Shown here: piece by piece, positions 32,345-41,547 of the stretch
Numbering within the stretch: the first letter of the stretch is position 1
Layout of the letters: the number at the start of each line of letters is the position of its first letter
Assembly: GCA_004835665.1 (NCBI GenBank)
Contig: RBKR01000015.1
Span: 496,001-560,000 of the forward strand
Origin: Phoma sp. XZ068
Taxonomy: Eukaryota; Ascomycota; Dothideomycetes; Pleosporales; Didymellaceae
Reading direction: 5' to 3'
DNA length: 64,000 nucleotides
Notes under the pieces: model-generated
Told to the model about the DNA's origin: nothing
Seen by the model: only the letters and a program-made list of their open reading frames with translations
Database searches by the model: none
Program-made: the position numbers and the translations under genes

Positions 32345-33385
32345 ATGTCATGGCGCCTGAATTTCCGCTTTCCACCTGCTAATACGTATATTCCACAGCT
32401 GCTCTTGCACTTGTTCGTACCACTACCGACGCCAGAGCTCCTTCCTCTGACTGTAGTTTCCCACCGTATATACAACATCATCCTTCGCATACTACACAAT
32501 CGCCTTGTTGCTGCTGCTGCACTCGATTCGCACTCGTTGTTGCTTGAGTGCTACCATCCCTCGGCGAAACTCACAGAGCCTCCCTACTTCTGCGCATATC
32601 AGGGAACCGATGGCTTGTCACTGTATGAGAACCCGTCCGAGCCTGGTCGAGCCGTCACCGCCAGGTTAGGCGAGATGCGCCAGATGTATTCGCGATTTCG
32701 TCCTCATCGACGAGAACTTGAGGACGGAGGTCGCAGAGTCGCTCGCCGCCCGGGCGACATACCCGGCAGCCGTACATATCCCGGCACTGCTCAAGACAAG
32801 TACAAAGGCGAGCTTGTAAAGCAGACTGTCAGTCTCGAGGCGCATGAGTTGTTCACGCAGCTAGTTGCGCAGTCTAACTTGGTAAAGATTGGACCTTATA
32901 ACGGCCTCTTCAGCGCCTTTGTTGACGTTGAAGAAGGTGTGCTAAGGGTCTGGAGGAAATGGCTCAGAAAGACAGCTGCTATGGCCAATGACATCAGTGC
33001 CGACATACAAACAGAGGTCGTTGAAGAAGTGGGGAAAGGTAAAGAAATGGTGCATGAGGTCGTAGAGGAGAAGTTTGACCCTGACGATCAGCGTATACTG
33101 TGGGTCAGTACAGCGAAGAATACAGGAATACGCTTCAACGTAAAGGAACGAAAGATGCGCAGAGATGCCCCAATCCTCATCAGGAATGATGAAGAGTTGC
33201 CAGTCAGTTATGATATCGAATATGTTGGTAGGTTGCAAATCTGCGTCAAGGATTGTGACTATTCATTAACGTGCATAACAGAGCTTCTGATAAGAACGTC
33301 ACACCTCCTTCTCACCCTTGAGAAGTCGATGGTTCAAGAAGATAACTCAACTGGCAAGGCCGTCATTTTTGGCTCTTTCGGGTAG
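32345..33385 (+). CDS. F-box-type fungal protein
   Basis: Exons 32345-33227 and 33282-33385 give about 328 residues. The 54-nt intron (GTAGGT donor, TTAAC branch, AACAG acceptor) restores YVELLIRTSHLLLTLEKS, the usual C-terminal motif of this family. The N-terminus has an F-box-like helix pair (PTPELLPLTVVSHRIYN, ILRILHNRL). The C-terminal conserved blocks are RILWVSTAKNTGIRFNVKER and DAPILIRNDEELPVSY. The family is widespread in filamentous ascomycetes and usually annotated as F-box domain protein. A role as an SCF ubiquitin-ligase adaptor is an inference. Because the intron is a multiple of three and has no in-frame stop, an unspliced mRNA would still encode a full-length protein with 18 extra residues. 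Confidence 0.75.
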   Translation: MSWRLNFRFPPANTYIPQLLLHLFVPLPTPELLPLTVVSHRIYNIILRILHNRLVAAAALDSHSLLLECYHPSAKLTEPPYFCAYQGTDGLSLYENPSEPGRAVTARLGEMRQMYSRFRPHRRELEDGGRRVARRPGDIPGSRTYPGTAQDKYKGELVKQTVSLEAHELFTQLVAQSNLVKIGPYNGLFSAFVDVEEGVLRVWRKWLRKTAAMANDISADIQTEVVEEVGKGKEMVHEVVEEKFDPDDQRILWVSTAKNTGIRFNVKERKMRRDAPILIRNDEELPVSYDIEYVGRLQICVKDCDYSLTCITELLIRTSHLLLTLEKSMVQEDNSTGKAVIFGSFG

Positions 33386-33523
33386 CATGCAACATGATAG
33401 AGATGAGAAACAGCAACACGCGGTCAACAAGCTCTCGCGGCGTTCTTCGACACATGGAAATACGTGTTAGCGCTAGCCAAAAAGAAGCCTCGTTCGTAGC
33501 CAGGACAAAGCAGCTGAAGGAGC

Positions 33524-33528
33524 AAAAA
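33524..33528 (-). terminator. RNA polymerase III terminator of tRNA-Trp
   Basis: Five consecutive T on the transcribed (minus) strand, five bases after the discriminator base. Confidence 0.7.
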
Positions 33529-33533
33529 GAGAA

Positions 33534-33615
33534 TGACCCGAAGGCGATTTGAACGCCTAACCTTCAGGAGACACCTTAACTGGAATCTGACGCGCTACCA
33601 TTGCGCCATCGGGCC
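33534..33615 (-). tRNA. tRNA-Trp (CCA), intron-containing
   Basis: 82 nt on the minus strand. The acceptor stem GGCCCGA pairs with TCGGGTC (one G-T), with discriminator A. The D-arm GCGC/GCGC has loop AATGGTA. The T-arm AGGCG/CGCCT has loop TTCAAAT. The anticodon loop begins TTCCAG, giving anticodon CCA. About 10 extra bases after position 37 are a short intron. The anticodon stem TCAGA/CCTGA has one A-C mismatch next to the loop. The D-arm context resembles known fungal tRNA-Trp. Confidence 0.88.
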
Positions 33616-34112
33616 GGTTTAAACCGTGTCATTCGATTCGATAGAGAATTTTGGGCAATGGTACTTTATAAACCCAGCAACATCAACGCCGCAGCAGAAC
33701 ACCGTTAAGTCAATCGAACGTGGCCATGCAACGACCATCAAATTCGCATGCTGCAATTTGCAGCGTGTCCAGTGGATCACGACCCGCATTGTCCAGCTGT
33801 CATTCTCTTGGTGCGGACATTGCAGCCGTGCGCTTCAACCCCACCACCCCACCCTGCCTAGCAGAAACAAAGGCCTGGGCCGCGGCACAGCAACGAACCC
33901 TTCAGGCGCATCCCGACCTAGGAGCTGTAGGACCCTCTGGTTTGTAGTCAAAAAAGGCTGTGGTCCTGCGAGGGTTCCGTAAGCACTCTCAGGTGCCTTG
34001 ACGAATCCAATAGTATGTGTCAAAGCAAGTAGGCTGAATAGACTTGTGTGCATATGATAACGCACAGCACACCTTAAAAAGTTTTGCAGCATCGCAAGAG
34101 CTTCACGAGCGC
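33616..34112. other. Spacer between two tRNA genes
   Basis: About 500 bases between the two minus-strand tRNA genes. Overlapping short ORFs look like chance; no further RNA gene was seen. Confidence 0.5.
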
Positions 34113-34120
34113 AAAAAAAA
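34113..34120 (-). terminator. RNA polymerase III terminator of tRNA-Tyr
   Basis: Eight consecutive T on the minus strand, beginning two bases after the tRNA 3' end. Confidence 0.75.
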
Positions 34121-34122
34121 CA

Positions 34123-34208
34123 TCTCCGCTCCCAGAATCGAACTAGGGACCTTTCGATAACAATTGCTATTACAGTCGAACGTGATAAACCAACTACACC
34201 AAGCGGAG
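34123..34208 (-). tRNA. tRNA-Tyr (GTA), intron-containing
   Basis: 86 nt on the minus strand. The acceptor stem CTCCGCT/AGCGGAG is perfect, with C1-G72 as required for eukaryotic tRNA-Tyr and discriminator A. The anticodon stem TTCGA/TCGAA is perfect. The loop CTGTAA gives anticodon GTA, followed by an intron of about 11 nt. The T-stem CCTAG/CTGGG has loop TTCGATT. All eukaryotic tRNA-Tyr genes are expected to have an intron, which supports the call. Confidence 0.92.
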
Positions 34209-34708
34209 TTGTGCGTCAATGAAGAACGCGCTTGTGTCTGATTTGACTGATGGAAGACCTGCAAAATAATGCATTAATAAAGCAAATAAATGCAGATCGC
34301 CAGTGAGCGAGTCGCTTTAATTGCATTGGTACATCCGTTATCGTGAAAGTCATTGCCGCACAGCTTGTATTGAATGACCCATGTGAACTCTACCGCCGAT
34401 GGATTTGATGGAAATGCTCAGATTCTAATCTCGGAAAGAGTTTCCGCAATATGTAGCCTTTATCCATGTATCCAAGGATACGCGAAGAGATGCAATCCAA
34501 GTCAGCACAGCTTTTGCTTTACACAACCACAAATAGATATTCCAAAGCAGAATTATCTATGTTCTAATGATATCTAGTGTGTTCTACAATTACAAATGAT
34601 GTTGTGCTGCCCAATTGTCTTACAATTATTCTCCTTTGTCGCTAACTTTACTCCTATCATACAAACATCACTTCGACTCCAGTCATCTTGGATACATTCG
34701 AGGCGTCA
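34209..34708. other. AT-rich intergenic region
   Basis: 500 bases, more AT-rich than its surroundings (about 34250-34660), between tRNA-Tyr and the stop of the next minus-strand gene. No gene seen. Confidence 0.5.
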
Positions 34709-36466
34709 TCACCGCCGCAACACCCTAATCTTTCCACTCATGCTCCAGAGAGCAACCCCCAGTCCCTTGCCGAGAGAACCTACAATCGCCCACACGAAAC
34801 CGATGACGTGACTAAAGAACCGGAATGGCACACACACGACACAAAGTGCCTCGCGGATCGCATCGAGGATGAACCACAACGCGATTACCGCATAGAGAGC
34901 GAAACAGATCTTCAGGGTCAGTAGGCAGAGAGACTTGATCTTCAGAAGCCCCGTGTCGAAATTTGTGGAGGCGGGTGGTTTTGAGGCAGAGGTGGTTTTG
35001 CTTTTTGATAGAAGCGTTGCTTTCTGGGGTGATGCTGGCTGAGCTCGTGTTGCTGCTGCTTTGGCCGCTGCTGCGGCCGCAGGCCTGAGTGGTACGGGGC
35101 GCACCGGTGGAGGCGTCGCTGGCGGCGAAGCAAGAGCCTCGAAGGGCGAAACATATGTCGAAATTGGGCGTCTGTGAATTGACGCTTTCACGGGTGGATC
35201 CGGTGCCGGCGCACTTGGCGGTTTACCAATACCGGCGCCCCTTCGAATCCACGGCCAGCGATCCGTGAGTGTACGTTTCAGTGGTGGGGGCTTGGAGTCG
35301 TGCTGTATCTTGGGCGTTGCTACCTTTGGCTTCTCGTCTTCGCTGGAGCTAGAATTGGGTTTGCCAGAGATTGTGCCGAACTGGTCTTTAACTTTGTACC
35401 CAAAGATCGAGTCACCCTCGACAGAATACTGACGTGTGAAGTTCGGCATAGTCTTTGTTGGACTAGGCGAACGAGATGTGGTTGCGGATTCTATGTGCGG
35501 AGGGCGATGGTATGCTCCGCGACGGTGTTCGACCGGGCAGGCATGTGCTTGACAAGATCCAGCTTCACACGTGTCGACCTTGATTTCTGGAACCGCTGGG
35601 GCTTTGAGCGGAGACATACCCCTTGGCTTCATACTGATCCTGACGGTGGTGGATTTTGGCGGTGATGGTGACCTTGAGGCGCCTCCGTTCGCATCGGCGC
35701 GCACGTACTGTATGCTTTCATTGATGACTGCAGCTGAAGTTGTAACACCCAACACGGTAGGTTTCCGGTATACAGCCGTGTTGCTCGATATCTTGCGACC
35801 AAAAGGCTCAGCCTCCGGGTCTGGCCGTGTCCATATTTTCTGAGGTACTGGCGGGCTAACAGGGAATGCACCCGCCGGAGCTGGAGGAGATTTGGAGGTT
35901 CTCAAGGGAGCCGGACTTGGAGCGTTGTTCTTGGGAGTGTGAGCACACGCGTAATCGTAGGAGGCAATGTTGGATGGTACACGAACGCCTATACAATCAT
36001 TTCGTTCTCGTGCCTGTTTCGCCTTTTCTTTGTATGTCCGAACCGCTTCCGCTTGAGCCCTGGTTGGTGAAGCAGGTTTAGGTCTAGACACTGGTCCGTC
36101 GATGATGGGTATGCGCGTCGTTGGCATATGAACAGCAAACGCATCGCTCTCAAACGCATCGTGACCATCCACGGCATCTGTGTGTATGGTCGCATGCCCG
36201 GTTTTTCGGCTGCTGGGCACTCGTTTTGGCACATTGCTCCTTAGTGGATTTGAAGCAGATCGAAGCTGAGGGTTCTTGTCGATGCGAGGATTGCTAGCAA
36301 CTGTACCGACCGCATGTGGCGGTGGCTTTGGGGCACGCGGGCTGACTACAATAGCCAGTATTTCCTCGAGGGTCTTTGGTGGAGAGGCATCATCTTTAGG
36401 TGGAGGTGTTGGTGGAGAATCAATCGTTGCCGGCGTATGCGAGTGGAAACGTCGTTGGAAGATCAT
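34709..36466 (-). CDS. Disordered protein with C-terminal membrane segment(s), unknown function
   Basis: This intronless frame encodes about 585 residues. The ATG at 36466 (MIFQRRFHSHTPAT) is used; upstream only GTG is available. About 500 residues are disordered, Pro/Ser/Lys-rich with many SP/TP sites (SPSPPK, SRSPSPTK), suggesting heavy phosphorylation. A Cys/His cluster (CEAGSCQAHACP) sits near the middle. The C-terminal 90 residues hold two hydrophobic helices (LCLLTLKICFALYAVIALWF and FFSHVIGFVWAIVGSLGKGL) ending KIRVLRR. This looks like a tail-anchored or hairpin protein of the ER or nuclear envelope with a large cytosolic domain. I recognise no family. Confidence 0.75.
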   Translation of the reverse strand: MIFQRRFHSHTPATIDSPPTPPPKDDASPPKTLEEILAIVVSPRAPKPPPHAVGTVASNPRIDKNPQLRSASNPLRSNVPKRVPSSRKTGHATIHTDAVDGHDAFESDAFAVHMPTTRIPIIDGPVSRPKPASPTRAQAEAVRTYKEKAKQARERNDCIGVRVPSNIASYDYACAHTPKNNAPSPAPLRTSKSPPAPAGAFPVSPPVPQKIWTRPDPEAEPFGRKISSNTAVYRKPTVLGVTTSAAVINESIQYVRADANGGASRSPSPPKSTTVRISMKPRGMSPLKAPAVPEIKVDTCEAGSCQAHACPVEHRRGAYHRPPHIESATTSRSPSPTKTMPNFTRQYSVEGDSIFGYKVKDQFGTISGKPNSSSSEDEKPKVATPKIQHDSKPPPLKRTLTDRWPWIRRGAGIGKPPSAPAPDPPVKASIHRRPISTYVSPFEALASPPATPPPVRPVPLRPAAAAAAKAAATRAQPASPQKATLLSKSKTTSASKPPASTNFDTGLLKIKSLCLLTLKICFALYAVIALWFILDAIREALCVVCVPFRFFSHVIGFVWAIVGSLGKGLGVALWSMSGKIRVLRR

Positions 36467-37174
36467 TGCTGTTGGTAAAGGGTCGGACGTATTCACGGCT
36501 TTGGAGGATTGGCGAATGCAGGATATGCTCGATGTTTGGAGACCACAATGTGCGGAAGGAGAACCAAGCTGTTCGTGAGCCTAATCTAAGCTAAGGTTGC
36601 TTGTATGATGGTCTGTATGGATAGCTGAATACGTCAGGCTAGGGGACGCGATATTTAACGTACAAGTAGCGATATCGCTGTAAGCGCGGGATGAAAGCCT
36701 TGAGTACAATTCGGATTCGACATGGTCGCCGATGCTTAAAGCGACTTTAAGCAAAGAGTGTGAGGGCACAGGTGGCGGAAGGCCGGAACGGAATGTATCG
36801 CGGCTGGCGTTGAGGAGGCTGAAGCGAGGAATGTGTCGTGACGCCAGATGTGCGAACGTTCATGAACATCACGCAGCAGCTACCCGCTGCATCTGAACGC
36901 GTATCAGCAGATGGGCATGCGACCTACGTAAATCATTCATAGGTCTATCGATATTGACGTATCAGGCCTTGTCACTGTAGACGTGCGGCCTAGGGTATCT
37001 GCCAATATCGCGTAACACATGCGTATTGCATCGTGAGTGCGGTCTCGCTCCTCTCGAGAGCTACGACTCCTTTTCAGTCTCTTCAGAACGCCTATACTCC
37101 CACCTCTTATCCTCATTGGCGAAATGAACATGCATAACATCATCAAACGTGGAAGGGGTTTGCGCGGAAAGGTC
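36467..37174. other. Intergenic region, no gene seen
   Basis: About 700 bases with the promoter of the tail-anchored-like gene and the 3' flank of SEH1. Short ORFs only. Confidence 0.5.
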
Positions 37175-38877
37175 CTAGTTCTCGCGCGCAGTTTCGATCT
37201 CAGCATACTCCGCCCATCGTCCATTCACCGCTTTCTTCCAGGTGCGAATTGAAGCATCGTCGCCTGTTGAGACAAGCAAGTCACCTGTGAGAAGAGTCAG
37301 AAGAGGTTTAGAAATAGTGCAGTATTGCTTACCCATCTGCGAAAAGGCCACTCTCCAAACGGCCCCATGATGGTTCGTAAGCTCGTCTGTGAGCTTCGCT
37401 AATTGAGTGATCCGCCCTGGGTGTTGTTCGTTCTCCCGTGGCACATCAGGGCCATTTGACGCACCGGCTAGTCCAGCTCCTATACCAGAAGGGGCGTTTC
37501 TGCGAGGGTCTGAGCGAGGTGATTCGGCGGACGTGAAAGTTGCAGCAGCAGCCGAGGATCCAGCAGTGGCGCCTTTGCCCGAGCTAGGCGTTGAGAGTTC
37601 GTAGATGCGTATAGCACCGTCCTTGCTCGCCGTCGCAAGGATGTCATAGCCTCGCATAGATCCGTTTGCCCAAGCCAGGTCGCGAATGATTTGTCGAGAG
37701 CCTTCCAGTTTTGCTACCTGAAAGAAACGCTTGGCTTTATCTGTTCTGAAGATCAAAACGTCCTTCATTGCCGCAACAGCGAGCGAAAGCGATTTCCGGT
37801 CCAGTCCGGCCATGATCGCTGTCCAGCATGGCAGCTTCTCCTTGTGAAATACGACCTTGAAGCCTACTTCGTCCTGGCGATCCGGAGGGTTGTCTTCGGA
37901 GACTGAGCGTTCTGCTAGGATCGTCCACTCGTTCAGACTGCTCTGGTCCGAAGGTTCGTAAACAGTCAGCCGGCCATCGCGGGTGATTAAAGCAAGCCAG
38001 GTTTCTTGCATGATGTTCTTGAAGTCCAAAGACATAAATGGAGCGTGACCGGTGGAGACCAGGTTTGCGATGAGCTTGAAGCGATTTCCAGATAGAGGCA
38101 CTTCCGTGGCATCTTCCTGCCAGAGTTTACAGCGTCCATCTTCGCCAATACTCCCTATAACCTCGCCCATGAAGGGGCCATTCCACTTGGCCTGCGCTAT
38201 GTCAGCTTTGAAGCGAGCTGTGAAATCGAGGTCACAGGTAATGTCAGCGTGTAGGATTTGCTCTTGAAAATTCTTTTCTGGTACTGGTACAAATTCTGAT
38301 TCTTGCATCTAATGGTACTTACGTCGGTAATCTCAGCATCATGTGCTTTCCAGCTCTCGACAAGGGACCAAGACTCGTCCTTCTTATCCCAAACTTTCAG
38401 GCGATGGTCCGAGCTCGCAGTCACCATGCGCGTGCCGAAGTAGTTGAAGTCAACAGCGAGTACAAGATCATGGTGGCCGTGCGAAAAAGTCGTAAAGTTG
38501 CGTTCTGAAGCCATCTTCGCGTACACGTGACGCGCGCCAATGAAGCCTTGTTCTAGGTGGGTGACGACGCGCTGGTCAACGCTGGGAGAGCTGCCGTCGG
38601 CACAGGGCTCCTGTATTAGCGGGGCGACAAGGTCAGCCTGTTCAAGTGCATCCTCGACTGTCCTGAGATGAGAGAGACGATGGTTGGACAGCGGGCCAGA
38701 GTGCAACCGTGCTTCGTCGCGTGTGGGGCTCAGAGACGCATCGCTCGCAGCCTGCGATGGCAGCCGCGACGGTGTGATGCTGGAGAGGAAAGCTGGACGC
38801 GCAAGACGACGTGTCACAGCGTCCAGAAGCTGTACAGTCTCGGATCGTGGATGCTGTGCTGGGGCGTTGAGGTCCAT
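37175..38877 (-). CDS. SEH1: Nucleoporin SEH1 (WD40), with N-terminal extension
   Basis: Complement of exons 38323-38877, 37333-38191 and 37285-excluded 37175-37284, about 507 residues. The introns are 131 and 48 nt. The WD40 core starts MASERNFTTFSHGHHDLVLA and continues FNYFGTRMVTASSDHRLKVW, KAHDAEITDAKWNGP (across the splice), IGSIGEDGRCKLW, ATASKDGAIRIYEL, and NHHGAVWRVAFSQMGDLLVS. These are hallmarks of Seh1, a Sec13-related propeller. It belongs to the Y-shaped Nup84/Nup107 complex of the nuclear pore and to the SEA/GATOR2 complex that regulates TORC1. The frame is open for 121 codons upstream of MASERN to the ATG at 38877 (MDLNAPAQHP). I include this extension, but the core ATG at 38514 is a plausible alternative start. 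Confidence 0.9.
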
Positions 38878-39317
38878 GGAGGCTGCGCGTCTCGAATGAG
38901 CCTTCTCTCGTTTGGGGCTAGCAGAGGAGCCCGCCGGGGCAGGAACTACTCTTGAACGTGGCCTTTCAACAACACAAAGACTCCAGATTCTCGGGTCATA
39001 AACAACACGCGCAACTTGTCGCTCGCCGCTCCTTCCTTTGTTGTGCCTGGTTCTCCCCGCATTTGCAGGACGCTGCCCGCTGTCGATCGTCAAAGTTTAT
39101 GCACGTCTTTGCTGCACCCTGCACAGTCAATTAAGAGCAAGGAAGAGCTTCACAGCTCACCGACTACAATCGCGCCGTCGCTGGATCGAGCCTTACCGCA
39201 TTTGTGTGGATTCACATTCACCTCAGCGCAGGCTGCAGACGGTGAATATCGTATCAACTACTTCATCCGGGCGCTTAGCCTCCCCATGAACACTCAAGGA
39301 TAAGAGTCTGGAACAGC
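38878..39317. other. Divergent promoter SEH1/ALG7
   Basis: 440 bases between divergent starts. The SEH1 frame remains open to about 39093 on the minus strand, so the true SEH1 start or a first exon could lie here. Confidence 0.5.
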
Positions 39318-40803
39318 ATGTCAACATCGACGGCGCTGACTACAACTGAGACCATCTCACTTGTAGCGCTCTCATGGGCAAGCATTGCGGTCTTGGCAAA
39401 CACCTTTCGAGGTGACGGGGAACCACTCATAGCTTCGATAGCGTTCAGTGCACTTGCGTTTGCAGCATGCTATGCATTGATACGGTGGCTTGGAAATGCT
39501 TTTATCCGACGCGGGTTCAAAGGAAAGGACCTCTGTAAAGTGAAGAAGACTGAGATGTGAGTCGAATTCCACGTGTCTGAACGGACGGCGAGCTAATGCC
39601 AGCAGCCCTGAGACCATGGGTGCAGTGTGTGCTATGGTGTACTTGTTCATCGTGATCTTCTTCATACCTTGGCCATTTTACAAGGACATTGTCGTTGCAA
39701 CATCAGGTGGTGGTAACCGAGATGTCATCAAAGAGATAGAAGAGGTTGAAACAGGACGACTTCTTCACAGGTTCCCTCACAACAAACTTGCGTCGTTCCT
39801 CGGGGCTATCCTGTCACTACAATGCATCGTGCTGCTCGGTATTGGCGATGATCTGTTCGATATTCGATGGCGGCACAAGGTGTTGATACCGGCTGTCGCT
39901 TCCATACCAATGCTCGTCGTCTATTTTGTGGATTTCGGCGTTACGCAAATGGTCGTTCCTCTTCCTCTGCGACCATACCTTGGCGAGCTGTTTGATCTTG
40001 GTGAGTGGAGTTAATATCTTTCGTTGTTTCCTTGTTGTGCTGATTGAGTTCCAGGCTGGCTCTACTACGTATACATGGCATTGTTGTCCATCTTTTCCTC
40101 GAACAGCATCAACATACTCGCAGGCATCAACGGTATCGAAGTCGCGCAATCGATTGTGATTGCGGTGCTTATAGCCGGCAACGACATGCTCTACCTGTCA
40201 CCTTTTACGGTCTACCCGCACCCAGCAACAGACTCGCATCTTTTCTCACTATACTTCTTACTACCCTTCATCGGAGTATCACTAGCACTCTTGGTGCACA
40301 ACTGGTACCCTGCCAAGGTATTCGTGGGCGATACTTACTGCTACTTTGCCGGAATGGTCTTTGCGGTGGTCGCTATCTTGGGACACTTTAGCAAGACGCT
40401 GATCCTCTTGCTCTTGCCGCAAGCGTTCAACTTTGTGTACTCGGCTCCTCAGTTGTTCCACATCATACCATGTCCCCGACATCGGCTTCCGCATTTCAAT
40501 GCACGGACAGGTCTACTAGAACCCTCGCGGGTACAGTTTCAGAGACCTCTACGACAACCGATAGCGGAGTGCCTCAAGGTACTGCACCGGCTTCGGCTGC
40601 TTGATCTCGAGGTTGACGAGAAGGGGCAGGTGCTCTCATCCTCCAACTTTACGCTAATCAATCTGTGGTTGGTGTGGTTCGGCCCCATGCGGGAGGATCG
40701 GCTGGCTTTGGGGTTATTGGCGTTTCAGTTCGCAGTCGGAGCGTTGGGATTGTTTGTTCGACATCGCATGGCACTGCTTATCTTCACGGCGGACAATTGG
40801 TAA
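39318..40803 (+). CDS. ALG7: UDP-GlcNAc:dolichyl-phosphate GlcNAc-1-phosphate transferase (ALG7)
   Basis: Exons 39318-39556, 39606-40000 and 40055-40803 give 460 residues. The introns are 49 and 54 nt. The first acceptor is an AGCAG pair, and the downstream AG gives KKTEIPETMG as in the family. The protein is polytopic, with about ten hydrophobic spans. It has family motifs LLGIGDDLFDIRWRHK, NSINILAGINGIEVAQS and HNWYPAKVFVGDTYCYFAG, which carry the Asp residues of the catalytic and Mg-binding site. The enzyme transfers GlcNAc-1-P to dolichyl phosphate on the cytosolic face of the ER. This is the first and tunicamycin-sensitive step of N-glycan precursor synthesis. Length and motifs are complete. 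Confidence 0.96.
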
Positions 40804-41547
40804 AGCGAAGCATCTGAGAGCATCTGCATGGCGTCACATTCTGCATTGATGATGGGAAATTAGAGGATCGTTCGACATCTTTTGTATAACACAACAAATC
40901 CACACAATACGAACTACGGATCGATCTCACAGGCGCAGTCGGCAGGCACACGCGCATTGCGGCGGTGAATGTGTGAGCTCTACCATGTCGCGGAGGGCGA
41001 ATCGGAGGCCTGACGGAACGGCTGACAGCGAGGCGGCGGTGCAGTGGGGCAAGCTTCGAGATGCGGGGCACGTTCTAGTTGCTGAAGGGAGCATCACATC
41101 CGAACGTCGTCATCACATACGGAAATAGGCACGAAGCTCTTGGGCGCATGCGCGCATTCTCTGCAGGAGGACGGATCGCAGCAAGGTCTCCCAGCCTCGG
41201 CCTGCAAGTCTATGCATGCATGATAGACATCGCACGCCTATCGCGACCGCGCCGTATGCAGCCTGTTTTGTGAGTGAGATCACCTGCCGAGAACGGACCG
41301 CGGATACCATCAATCAGCGGCTCTGTGATTCGACACTCGGCCGTGGCCGCCCTCACCTCCGGCATCGGAGGGACATTTCTGAATTCTACTTTGCCATCAG
41401 CTATTTGAGTGTCACGACCTGCGCCTTTAATAGCCCAGACACTACCCTAACTCATACCTCTCACATTTTCACTGAGGCCTCACTTTGTTTTTGCAACTTC
41501 ATACCCCCAAACGTCCTTGATTGACCCACAAACCTCATATCTCCGCC
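40804..41547. other. Upstream region of the isopropylmalate isomerase gene
   Basis: About 740 bases containing the ALG7 3' flank and the leucine gene promoter, with the CCG-N4-CGG palindrome at 41359-41368. A CT-rich leader (about 41440-41530) precedes the ATG. Confidence 0.55.
41356..41371. promoter_or_regulatory. CCG-N4-CGG palindrome, candidate Leu3/LeuB site
   Basis: The 16-base sequence has perfect inverted arms CCTCCG and CGGAGG around GCAT. Its core, CCG-GCAT-CGG (41359-41368), has the spacing of the Leu3/LeuB zinc-cluster site (CCGGNNCCGG), differing at one inner base. It lies 180 bases upstream of a leucine-biosynthesis start codon, a classical Leu3 target. Binding is inferred. Confidence 0.55.
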
